Shown here piece by piece: positions 1 to 7,174 of a DNA stretch of 41,355 nt. Below the pieces are notes generated by a model. That model made no database searches, had not been told where the DNA came from, and saw only the letters and a program-made list of their open reading frames with translations. How positions within the stretch are numbered: the first letter of the stretch is position 1; each line of letters starts with the position of its first letter. Source of the stretch: Streptomyces meridianus (GTDB taxonomy: Bacteria; Actinomycetota; Actinomycetes; Streptomycetales; Streptomycetaceae); assembly GCF_023703325.1 (NCBI RefSeq), contig NZ_JAMQGM010000038.1, forward strand, positions 1-41,355. The letters are read 5' to 3'. The position numbers and the translations under genes were made by a program.

Positions 1-62
1 CATTCGCCAACAGTGTCCGGCGTCGGTGAGGGCCCTGACCGTTCGGGTTGTCCGGGCGGAAA

Positions 63-2048
63 TCAGCCGCGCGAACTGCGGACCTTCACGTCGTCGGCCT
101 TCACGTAGGCGACGCGGTGACCGAACTGGATCTCGTAGTACACGTCCTTGCCGCGCACCACCCGGTGGTTCGTGCTGTCGTAGGTGACCGCCCAGTAGTA
201 CTCGCCGCGGGTCGCACCGCCCAGCACGTACTTCTGCCCGGCCTCGAGCCTGTACGGCAGCGGTGTCACGGACTGCACCCTCACGCCCTCGGGGTAGGCA
301 CTCTTCTCCGGGTAGGCCCGGCCGTAGACCGGCACGCTCTCCGCCCCGGACCTGGGCGTGATCACCAGGCCCTTGTTGTTCAGCGCCGTGGGCTTCGCGG
401 CCGGGTTGTGGAACCAGGCCTTCTGCCCCAGGTACCAGATGGCCGTCCAGTCGCCCTTGCGCTCGGCGACGGCGAACTGCTGACCGGTGGAGGCCCGGGC
501 GCCGACATCGTTCACGCCGGTCGTGGCCGGACTGCCGTCGGGCCGCAGGCCGATGTCCGTCACCAGCGGGGAGTCGCCGCTGGGTTCCGTGTGCAGCCGC
601 ACCGCTCCGGAGCCGTGCGGGGCGCAGGGGTCGCCGTACTTCTCGCAGTCCCGGTACGCGGGCTGGTGCTCGGCGTACTCCGGGCGGATGGTGACCAGCC
701 CGCCGGTGCGCCCCGCGTTCGCGTGCAGCGGAGCGCCCAGCAGCCTGAAGTAATGGTCCCAGTCCCAGTACGGCCCCGGGTCGGTGTGCATGGCGGGGAT
801 GTTGACGGCCGTCGGCCCCGGGACGTTGTCGTGGCCCAGGATGTGCTGACGGTCCAGCGGGATGTCGTACTTCGCCGCGAGGTACCGCACGAGCCGCGAC
901 GAGGCGCGGTACATGGCCTCCGTGTACCAGGCGTCGGGCGCCACCAGGAAGCCCTCGTGCTCCAGACCGATCGACTTGGCGTTGACGTACCAGTTGCCGG
1001 CATGCCAGGCGACGTCCTTCAGCGGTACGTGCTGGGCGACATGCCCGTCGGAGGAGCGCAGCGAGTACTGCCAGGAGACGTACGTCGGGTCCTGCACCAG
1101 CTTGAGCGTGGTGTCCCAGGTGGCCTCGGTGTCGTGGACGACGATGTACTCGATCTTCTGGGAGCGCGGACGGTCGCCCTTGTCGTGGTTCCCGTAGTCG
1201 TCGCCGGGCAACTCCTGGTACGGGGCGGGGATCCACTCGCAGGGCACGCTGCGCGGGCACTCGGAGGCACCGGCGTCCGCGGTCCGCAGGCCCAGCTTCT
1301 TCACCTGTGCTGCGCGGGGCGTGACGCCCGGGGACGCCGGCAGGGAGACGACCTGCCCGGAGCCGGTGGTCCGGCGCTCGCCCTCCCGGATCACCGAGTA
1401 GACGTCGTCGGCGAACGCCGTCGCGGTAGCCGAGTCGTCGGCGCCCGCGTAACCGGCCACAGCGCCGTACCAGTCGGCCGGGTCGGAGCTCAACGGCAGT
1501 CCCAGTTCGCGCTGGGAGGCTGCCAGCAGCGCTGCTCCGCCGCGGATGTTGGCGACGTCGTCCCCGCGCAGTTCGCCGGCCTCGATTCCGGTCAGATCGG
1601 CGGCCTTCTCGAGCGTGCGCCGGCTTGCCGGCACCTTGTCCGGGGCGGCGGCCGTGCCGTGCCGCTCACCGGCCGTCCTGCGCGGACGGGAGTCGTCCCC
1701 GCGGGCATCCTCGGCGCCCTCGCTGTGGTGCGGCGCCGACGCGATCGCCGTGCGCACGTCGGTGAGGTGCATCGGGCCGTAGCCGCCGGCAACGCTGGGC
1801 GCACCGCTGTGGCCGTCCCAACGGGACTGGAGGTAGGAGACACCGAGCAGAACGCTTTGCGGCACCTGGTACTCGCGCGCCGCGTCCGCGAACGCGTCCT
1901 GCAGCGAACCGGGACGGGGCGGGCCGGCCGTGGCGGCCGGGGCCGCGGAGACCAGCGGCAGCAGCAGCGCGACGGTCGCCGTGGCGGTCACCGCCCTCGC
2001 CGCTCTCCGTCGTGTGCTTCTCGCACCCTCCTGCTGGGAACCTCGCAA
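63..2048 (-). CDS. Secreted N-acetylmuramoyl-L-alanine amidase (Amidase_2 fold)
   Basis: Predicted exported peptidoglycan hydrolase that would cleave the bond between N-acetylmuramic acid and the stem peptide. With the start chosen here it has 661 residues. An Arg-rich N-terminus and Ala/Leu-rich core (about residues 10-41, ending in an AATA-like stretch) form a signal peptide. Residues about 48-220 look like a helical lysozyme-like or scaffolding domain. The amidase domain follows (about 297-430): VVHDTE gives the first zinc ligand near His305, HAGNW lies in the middle, and HTDPGPYWDWD carries the second His. A C-terminal region with repeated beta-strand segments may bind wall. The start is TTG at 2048-2046, because GAGGAGG (2054-2060 on the opposite strand) lies 5 nt upstream. 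A 42-codon upstream extension has no such site. The fold is clear; the exact bond cleaved is inferred. Confidence 0.88.
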   Translation of the reverse strand: MRGSQQEGARSTRRRAARAVTATATVALLLPLVSAAPAATAGPPRPGSLQDAFADAAREYQVPQSVLLGVSYLQSRWDGHSGAPSVAGGYGPMHLTDVRTAIASAPHHSEGAEDARGDDSRPRRTAGERHGTAAAPDKVPASRRTLEKAADLTGIEAGELRGDDVANIRGGAALLAASQRELGLPLSSDPADWYGAVAGYAGADDSATATAFADDVYSVIREGERRTTGSGQVVSLPASPGVTPRAAQVKKLGLRTADAGASECPRSVPCEWIPAPYQELPGDDYGNHDKGDRPRSQKIEYIVVHDTEATWDTTLKLVQDPTYVSWQYSLRSSDGHVAQHVPLKDVAWHAGNWYVNAKSIGLEHEGFLVAPDAWYTEAMYRASSRLVRYLAAKYDIPLDRQHILGHDNVPGPTAVNIPAMHTDPGPYWDWDHYFRLLGAPLHANAGRTGGLVTIRPEYAEHQPAYRDCEKYGDPCAPHGSGAVRLHTEPSGDSPLVTDIGLRPDGSPATTGVNDVGARASTGQQFAVAERKGDWTAIWYLGQKAWFHNPAAKPTALNNKGLVITPRSGAESVPVYGRAYPEKSAYPEGVRVQSVTPLPYRLEAGQKYVLGGATRGEYYWAVTYDSTNHRVVRGKDVYYEIQFGHRVAYVKADDVKVRSSRG

Positions 2049-2446
2049 TGCAGCCTCCTCGAGTGGGCCGTTCCGGACGATGCGCAGACGGTTCTGCGGG
2101 CCGGACCCGACTGGGGAGTGCCTTCCGCTCCCGCTCCGGAGTGCCACCCGGGCTCCGGCGGGCAGGGAAAACACGCCTTAGAGGTATCGGCTGGCCGACC
2201 GTCCGTCAATCGTGCTGCGGGGAAAGGATTGCCCTCGTCTTCCGGGCACGACCGCTGTCCCGGTGCCGCGCGGGGAGTCGGCGCGATGTCCGTCAGGGGT
2301 GGGAACCGGGTAGGCGGTCAGCCGGGGCCCCGACGGCTCAGGAAGCCGCCCTTCAGGGGGAAATGGCGGCGGCCGGCCGCCCGGGAGCGGCCGACCGGCG
2401 AGCCTTCCGGCGCCCTCGGGGCGGGGCGCCGGAACCGGGGGCGATC
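2049..2446. other. Gene-free stretch between amidase and kinase
   Basis: About 400 bp between the amidase start and the kinase stop, both on the minus strand. It should hold the amidase promoter and leader. Reading frames crossing it on both strands are low-complexity Arg/Pro/Gly-rich extensions that resemble no protein. I see GC-rich short palindromes but no convincing promoter hexamers or terminator with a long stem. Confidence 0.5.
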
Positions 2447-3565
2447 TCAGCGGGTGCCGACGGCCGCCCGCACGGCCCTGCGAGCGAGGGCGCAGTCGTC
2501 GTGCAGCCGGCGCAGCAGCAGGCGCTGCTCCTCGGCGCCCGAGACCGAAGTCGCGGTGGGTGCGGACGGCTGGGTCTCGATGCTCCGCTGCAGGGCGGTC
2601 TCGTGGGTCCGGATCTCCCGGGTGAGAATCAGCATCAGGTTGATCAGGAACGCGTCCCGGGCGGCCGGCCCGGCGGCCTGGGCGAGCTGGCTGATCTGAC
2701 GGCGTGCCGCCGGAGCGCCGCCGAGTACGGACCACAGGGTCGCCAGGTCGTAGCCGGGCAGGTACCAGCCCGCGTGCTCCCAGTCCACGAGGACCGGGCC
2801 GGTGGCCGACAGCAGCACATTCGACAGCAGGGCGTCCCCGTGGCAGAACTGCCCCTGTCCCTGCTTGGACGAGTGCGCCACCCCGCGCAGCAACTGCTGG
2901 AGGTCGCCCAGGTCGCGGTCGGTGAACAGACCCAGCTCGTGGTACCGGGTGATCCGGGCGGCGTAGTCGACCGGAGCGTCGAACAGGTCCCCCGGTGGCC
3001 GCCATTGGTTGATCCGGCAGATCGCCCCGAGCACCGCCCGTACGTCGGCCGCCGGCGGGCCGTCCGAGGGGTGCCGGTACAACGCCGCAACCCGGCCGGG
3101 CACCCGCTCGATCACCAGCGTTCCATTGCCCGGGTCGGCCGCGATGAGCCGGGGCACCCGGACCGGCGGGCGGTGCCGGACGAACGCCCGGTATGCAGCT
3201 ATTTCGTGCCGGTACCGCTCCGCCCACGCCGGTGACTGGTCCAGTAAGCATTTGGCAACGGCCGTTGTGCGGCCCGTGGTTCCGAGCAGCAGCACGGACC
3301 GGCCGCTGCGGCGGAGCACCTGGACAGGCTTGAACTCCGGGCAGATCCGGTGCACGGAGGCGAGAACGGTGCGCAGCTGAGCACCCTGGGTGCCGGACAA
3401 GTCGATTCTCCCGCTGAGCGGTTGGCCGCCCGGGCTCACACCGCGCCGCCTCCGCTCGTCGCCGGCGGCCGCGGCAGGGGCGGCGTCCGGATACGGGGCA
3501 ACCCCGGCCGGCCGGACGCGGTACTGCCGGGACGGAACGGACACGGAGGACATGGCTGCGTACAT
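2447..3565 (-). CDS. Aminoglycoside phosphotransferase/choline kinase-fold protein
   Basis: A 372-residue kinase-like protein of the APH superfamily, which transfers ATP phosphate to small molecules; the substrate is unknown. The catalytic loop reads FCHGDALLSNVLL (His242-Gly243-Asp244, Asn249) and is followed by VLVDWEHAGW with the metal-binding Asp261, then PGYDLATLW. These are the Brenner motifs of the family. The N-lobe is recognisable at LLLGTTGRTTAVAKCLL with a candidate ATP-contacting Lys. The start is the ATG at 3565, with GAAGGGA about 12 nt upstream; a second ATG four codons later has no ribosome site. It is divergent from the NsdA-like regulator and may share its control region. 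Aminoglycoside resistance cannot be concluded from sequence alone. Confidence 0.8.
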   Translation of the reverse strand: MYAAMSSVSVPSRQYRVRPAGVAPYPDAAPAAAAGDERRRRGVSPGGQPLSGRIDLSGTQGAQLRTVLASVHRICPEFKPVQVLRRSGRSVLLLGTTGRTTAVAKCLLDQSPAWAERYRHEIAAYRAFVRHRPPVRVPRLIAADPGNGTLVIERVPGRVAALYRHPSDGPPAADVRAVLGAICRINQWRPPGDLFDAPVDYAARITRYHELGLFTDRDLGDLQQLLRGVAHSSKQGQGQFCHGDALLSNVLLSATGPVLVDWEHAGWYLPGYDLATLWSVLGGAPAARRQISQLAQAAGPAARDAFLINLMLILTREIRTHETALQRSIETQPSAPTATSVSGAEEQRLLLRRLHDDCALARRAVRAAVGTR

Positions 3566-3618
3566 GAGCGATACGGATCCCTTCGTGTGCCGACAGGACG
3601 CCGGTCGGCCCCCGGGTC

Positions 3619-3673
3619 CGGGGGCGGGCGGACACCCTGGGGAAGTGCCCGCCCGCCCCCGTCCGGCGGGGGC
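3619..3673. promoter_or_regulatory. Two overlapping, mutually exclusive hairpins
   Basis: A 13-bp perfect inverted repeat pairs 3619-3631 with 3649-3661 (17-nt loop). Its right arm can instead pair with 3667-3673 (7-bp stem, 3655-3661, 5-nt loop). No gene ends here because the flanking genes are divergent, so this is not an ordinary terminator. It would lie in the leader of the minus-strand kinase transcript, where alternative folds could attenuate. GC-rich DNA can make such structures by chance. Confidence 0.4.
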
Positions 3674-3738
3674 CCTCGGTCGCAGACCGGGGAATCGGCG
3701 CGTTCCTACACCACACCCGTCCACGGGTGGCACACCAT

Positions 3739-3768
3739 CTGGCGAACCCTGGCGAACCCTGGCGAATG
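3739..3768 (+). repeat. Three tandem 10-bp direct repeats (CTGGCGAACC)
   Basis: Copies are at 3739-3748, 3749-3758 and 3759-3768; the third differs in its last two bases. The period is about one helical turn, so a protein could contact all copies on one face. They lie about 60-90 bp upstream of the GTG start of the NsdA-like gene. They sit just upstream of a TACTGT hexamer (3793-3798) that could be a -10 box. This looks like a regulator binding array, possibly autoregulatory. Confidence 0.55.
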
Positions 3769-3792
3769 GGCCTGCGGCGCCTGACGGGCCGT

Positions 3793-3798
3793 TACTGT
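3793..3798 (+). promoter_or_regulatory. Possible -10 box for the NsdA-like gene
   Basis: TACTGT matches the TANNNT pattern of vegetative Streptomyces promoters and lies 29 bp before the GTG start. No good -35 hexamer is visible at 17-18 bp. The 10-bp repeats occupy that region instead, as expected for an activator-dependent promoter. A TACTGT also precedes the unrelated gene at 37893. Confidence 0.3.
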
Positions 3799-3827
3799 CA
3801 ACTCAGCCGAGAACCTGGGGGCTTGAC

Positions 3828-5300
3828 GTGAACAAGGAACCCAACACTCGTCTTTCGGATCTGTTCGGTCTCACCGGCTGGTCGAAGGGCGAACTCGCGA
3901 GGCTCGTGAACCGGAAGGCGGCCGCCATGGGGCAGCCGCAGCTGGCGACCGACACCTCCCGGGTGCGGCGTTGGATCGACACCGGCGAAGTGCCGCGCGA
4001 TCCGGTGCCGCGGGTGCTGGCAGCCCTGTTCACCGAGCGACTCGGCCGTGTCGTGACCATCGAGGATCTCGGGTTCGAACGGCACGGGCGTACGGCGAAG
4101 CGGCAGTCCGAAGACGAACTGCCCTGGGCGCCCGAACGGACGGCCGCGGTCCTCACCGAATTCACGGGAATGGACCTCATGCTCAACCGACGCGGCTTGG
4201 TGGGTGCGGGCGCCGCGCTCGCCGCAGGATCGGCCCTCACGGGCGCCATGCACGACTGGCTTCACACCGACCCCGCCCTCGCCCGGGGCGAGCACGGCCC
4301 CGGCGGGGCCCACACAACGGCGTCACGCGTCGATCTCGACCGTTACGACGCGGCTCCCGTGGGCTCACAGGAGGTCGAGGAGCTCGAACGTTCCGTCGAG
4401 GTCTTCCGGGCCTGGGACGCCGCACGCGGCGGCGGGCTGCAGCGCAAGGCCGTCGTGGGTCAGCTCAATGAGGTGGGCGGCATGCTCGCCTACCGCCACC
4501 CCGACCATCTCCAGCGCAGACTCTGGGGGGTGGCCGCGAACCTGGCCGTGCTCGCCGGCTGGATGTCCCACGACGTGGGCCTGGAACCGACCGCGCAGAA
4601 GTACTTCGTCATCGCTGCGCATGCCGCACGCGAGGGCGGGGATCGGCCGCGGGCCGGCGAGGCCCTCTCGCGTGCCGCCCGGCAGATGGTCCACCTCGGC
4701 CGGCCGGACGACGCCCTCGACCTGATGAAGCTCGCCAACTCCGGTGCGGGGGACGAGGCCCTGCCGCGCACCAGGGCCATGCTGCGCACGATCGAGGCCT
4801 GGGCGCACGCCTCCATGGGCCGTGAACAGGCGATGCGCCGCACCCTGGGCGAGGCCGAGGAGCTCTTCGTGTCGGACGAGGGCGACGTGCCCCCTCCCAG
4901 CTGGATGCAGATGTTCGACGAGGCGGACCTGCACGGCATGCAGGCCCTCGCCTTCCGTACGCTCGCCGACCACCAGCCGGCTGCGGCCAACACCGCCCAG
5001 CGTCACGCCAAGGAGGCGCTGCGGCTGCGGGAGAACGGCCGCCAGCGGTCACGGATCTTCGACTACATTTCGATGGCCTCGGCCTGCTTCATCGCGGACG
5101 ACCCCGAACAGGCCGACCGCTACGCCCGGCTGGCGCTGGTGTCGATCGGTGAGACCTCCTCGCACCGCACCTGGGACCGGCTGCGGGAGATGTACCGGCT
5201 GACCGCCCAGTACTCCGGGTACGCCAAGATCGCCGACCTGAGGGACGAACTGCAGCTCGCTCTGCCGGGTGGCGCCGGAGGGGCGAGCGCCGCGGTCTGA
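3828..5300 (+). CDS. NsdA-like regulator: N-terminal HTH plus TPR-like helical region
   Basis: A 490-residue protein resembling the Streptomyces NsdA family, whose founding member represses development and antibiotic production. The first 75 residues look like a DNA-binding domain (LTGWSKGELARLVNRKA, then DTSRVRRWIDTGEVPRDPVP, a typical HTH layout). A short hydrophobic AGAALAAGSALTGA segment near residue 130 is followed by a long all-helical region (about 170-480) with TPR-like pairs. Examples are TAQKYFVIAAHAAREGGDRPRAGEALS and DDPEQADRYARLALVSI. The GTG start at 3828 is chosen because homology-like sequence begins there and GGGGGC lies 7 nt upstream; frame sequence before it is non-protein-like. 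It stands alone, divergent from the kinase. It may be a paralogue rather than NsdA itself. Confidence 0.75.
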   Translation: MNKEPNTRLSDLFGLTGWSKGELARLVNRKAAAMGQPQLATDTSRVRRWIDTGEVPRDPVPRVLAALFTERLGRVVTIEDLGFERHGRTAKRQSEDELPWAPERTAAVLTEFTGMDLMLNRRGLVGAGAALAAGSALTGAMHDWLHTDPALARGEHGPGGAHTTASRVDLDRYDAAPVGSQEVEELERSVEVFRAWDAARGGGLQRKAVVGQLNEVGGMLAYRHPDHLQRRLWGVAANLAVLAGWMSHDVGLEPTAQKYFVIAAHAAREGGDRPRAGEALSRAARQMVHLGRPDDALDLMKLANSGAGDEALPRTRAMLRTIEAWAHASMGREQAMRRTLGEAEELFVSDEGDVPPPSWMQMFDEADLHGMQALAFRTLADHQPAAANTAQRHAKEALRLRENGRQRSRIFDYISMASACFIADDPEQADRYARLALVSIGETSSHRTWDRLREMYRLTAQYSGYAKIADLRDELQLALPGGAGGASAAV

Positions 5301-5313
5301 AGCGCCCCGGACG

Positions 5314-5331
5314 GGTGCGGGCCGCCGCACC
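5314..5331. terminator. Hairpin after the NsdA-like gene
   Basis: GGTGCGG (5314-5320) pairs with CCGCACC (5325-5331) across a 4-nt loop. It lies 14 bp past the stop codon and between convergent genes. Without a U tract, as is common in Streptomyces. Confidence 0.5.
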
Positions 5332-5354
5332 GAAGACCCGGCGAGCCCCGACGG

Positions 5355-5375
5355 CGCACGGGAAGCTGCCGTGCG
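5355..5375. terminator. Second hairpin in the convergent gap
   Basis: CGCACGG (5355-5361) pairs with CCGTGCG (5369-5375), 7-nt loop. It lies between two convergent genes and could terminate either transcript, most naturally the phosphatase gene that ends at 5430. Confidence 0.45.
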
Positions 5376-5429
5376 TGACCGGCAGGCGCGCCATCGGCGC
5401 GGGCGGGAGCCGTGTTCCGTGGACGGGCC

Positions 5430-6857
5430 TCAGTCACCGAGCCGCGCGGCGAGAACGCAGGCATCACTCCCGCGCTCCTCACGGCCGAACTCCCGGGCCA
5501 GGATCCGGACGCACTCCTGCGCGCTGCGCCCGCGCAGGTGCCCTGGTCCGATGGCCGATGCCCGTCCGCCCTCCTCACGGCTGCCGATTCCGCAGTCCGG
5601 CGCGAGTCCGTCGGAGCACAGCAGCAACAGGTCACCGGGCATCAGTTGTGTGCCGCTCTGGCTGAACTGCGTTGCCGGTGACGCCCCGAGGAGCGCGCCC
5701 CCGTGGTGCTTCAGCGGGCGCAGCACGCCGTCGCGGAGCAGCACCGGGGCAGGGTGGCCTGCCCCGGCCCAGGTCAGGGTCCGGGTTCTTGCGTCGAACA
5801 GGCAGCACAGGGCGCTGCCGAGCGCCGGATGGGCCGAGGTCTCGAGCAGGTGGTTCAGCCCGTTCAGGAGCGTTCCGGGCTCCGTGCCGGCCAGCGCCAG
5901 CCCGCGCAGGGCGCCGAGCAGCACGGCGGTGGCCGATGCAGCCGTCACGCCGTGCCCGGTCAGCTCCCCGATACCGAACACGGTCCGCTCTCCGGGTAGT
6001 TGGAGGGCGTCGTACCACGCACCTCCGATTTGCGCGGTGGTGTCCGCGGGCAGGTAATGGGCGGCCACGTCGAGGGCGGCGGACCCGCTCGGGCCGAGGT
6101 GCAGCGATCCGCGCCAGGGCGGCAGCACGGCCTCCTGGAACTCGACCGCCAGGCGGTGTTCCGTGCGGGCGATGCGGCGCTGGAACCGGAGGCTGTCCCG
6201 GCTTTCCTCCAGCACCCGCTGGCTGCGGCGCAGTTCACTGACGTCCCGGACGACCGCCCACATCGAGGCGGTGGTGCCACCGGTGTCGAGGACCGGCTCA
6301 CCCGTCATGTGCAGGGTGCGGACGCTGCTGTCGGGCCGCACGATGTGGAACTCGCCGTCGATCGGCTTGCCGTCCACCAGGCAGTCGGTGACCATCGCGG
6401 TCAGCAGCGGCTGGTCCTCCTCGGGGAGCCAGGACGGCAGTTCGTCCAGGGACAGCGGACCTTCCTGCGGCGTGCGGCCGAAGATCAGGAAAAGCTCCGC
6501 GGACCACTCGACCTCGTCGGTGAGCAGGTTCCATTCGGCGCTGCCGACGCGGCGCAGCAACGACCCGCGTTCATCGGAGAGCGGCGGTGCGCCGGGCGCC
6601 GGGCCGTCCTCCGCGAGATCGGGAGGGAAGCCGTCGTGCAGCTGGCTGAGCTGCTGTCCGAGATCCTCGAGGTGGTGCACGGCCAGGTCGCACAGGGCGC
6701 GCTGCCAGCGGCCCGTGGCGTCGTCGGTCTCATCCGTGTCCCGCCGCACGGCGTCCACGCCGCCCCGCAGCCGACGGGTCTGGGAGATGAGCGCCTCGAC
6801 CGCGCCGCGCTCCGGCGGCTGTCCCGAGGGGCGGTCCGCAAACATTCGGGAAGGCAT
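5430..6857 (-). CDS. PAS plus SpoIIE/RsbU-type PP2C phosphatase-like protein
   Basis: A 475-residue cytoplasmic signalling protein. Residues about 97-209 form a PAS domain (WNLLTDEVEWSAELFLIFG, GEFHIVRPDSSVRTLHMTGEPV, WAVVRDVSELR). A helical linker follows, then a SpoIIE-like phosphatase domain (about 235-475). Family members dephosphorylate anti-sigma antagonists. Two usual metal ligands are changed: the GGDWYD motif reads GGAWYD (Ala280, codon GCG) and the GDVxGHG motif reads GELTGHG (Glu298). LLLCSDGLAPD and GSDACVLAA keep their Asp residues. Activity may therefore be reduced or lost. The start is ATG 6857 with CGGAG 6 nt upstream; ATG 6845 is an alternative. No anti-sigma partner is adjacent. 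Confidence 0.85.
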   Translation of the reverse strand: MPSRMFADRPSGQPPERGAVEALISQTRRLRGGVDAVRRDTDETDDATGRWQRALCDLAVHHLEDLGQQLSQLHDGFPPDLAEDGPAPGAPPLSDERGSLLRRVGSAEWNLLTDEVEWSAELFLIFGRTPQEGPLSLDELPSWLPEEDQPLLTAMVTDCLVDGKPIDGEFHIVRPDSSVRTLHMTGEPVLDTGGTTASMWAVVRDVSELRRSQRVLEESRDSLRFQRRIARTEHRLAVEFQEAVLPPWRGSLHLGPSGSAALDVAAHYLPADTTAQIGGAWYDALQLPGERTVFGIGELTGHGVTAASATAVLLGALRGLALAGTEPGTLLNGLNHLLETSAHPALGSALCCLFDARTRTLTWAGAGHPAPVLLRDGVLRPLKHHGGALLGASPATQFSQSGTQLMPGDLLLLCSDGLAPDCGIGSREEGGRASAIGPGHLRGRSAQECVRILAREFGREERGSDACVLAARLGD

Positions 6858-7174
6858 GTCGAACTCCGATACAGGCGCGGCGCGACCGTTGGCGACACGA
6901 AGGCCGGTTACGACTGTTGCACAGCCTGCGACGGCAGGTAAGTGGTTTGGCGACACCCGATACGGTGGTGCTTCTGTCATATGTCCGAGGCGCACTGTCG
7001 GTCATGGCGGCCCCGGTCCTCCGGACTCGGCGGAAACCACGGGTTCGGTTAGGCTGCACGGCTCGGGACGAGGGCATCCGTGCCGGACACCGGGCGCGGA
7101 CCTCCGGGGCCGGCGACAGCGCAGGTGCAGGAAATCCCGTTGCCAGCGAACTCTCCGCACCGGATGCTGACCTC
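6858..7174. other. Divergent intergenic region, phosphatase / HEAT-like gene
   Basis: About 320 bp that must carry promoters for both flanking genes. On the plus strand TAGGCT (7050-7055) fits TANNNT and lies about 120 bp before the HEAT-like gene, with no good -35. I see no clear operator. In-frame extensions of both genes into this stretch are Arg-rich and lack ribosome sites. Confidence 0.4.

Noticed and set aside
1..62. Possible start codon of a leftward gene at positions 1-3
   Set aside because: A CAT is present, but no ribosome binding sequence precedes it and the coding part is outside the window.
48..2699. 883-residue plus-strand open frame
   Set aside because: Shadow of the amidase, which has a signal peptide, zinc ligands and a good ribosome site.
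2447..3565. Aminoglycoside resistance gene
   Set aside because: The kinase fold is shared by many small-molecule kinases; nothing in the sequence or context points to antibiotics.
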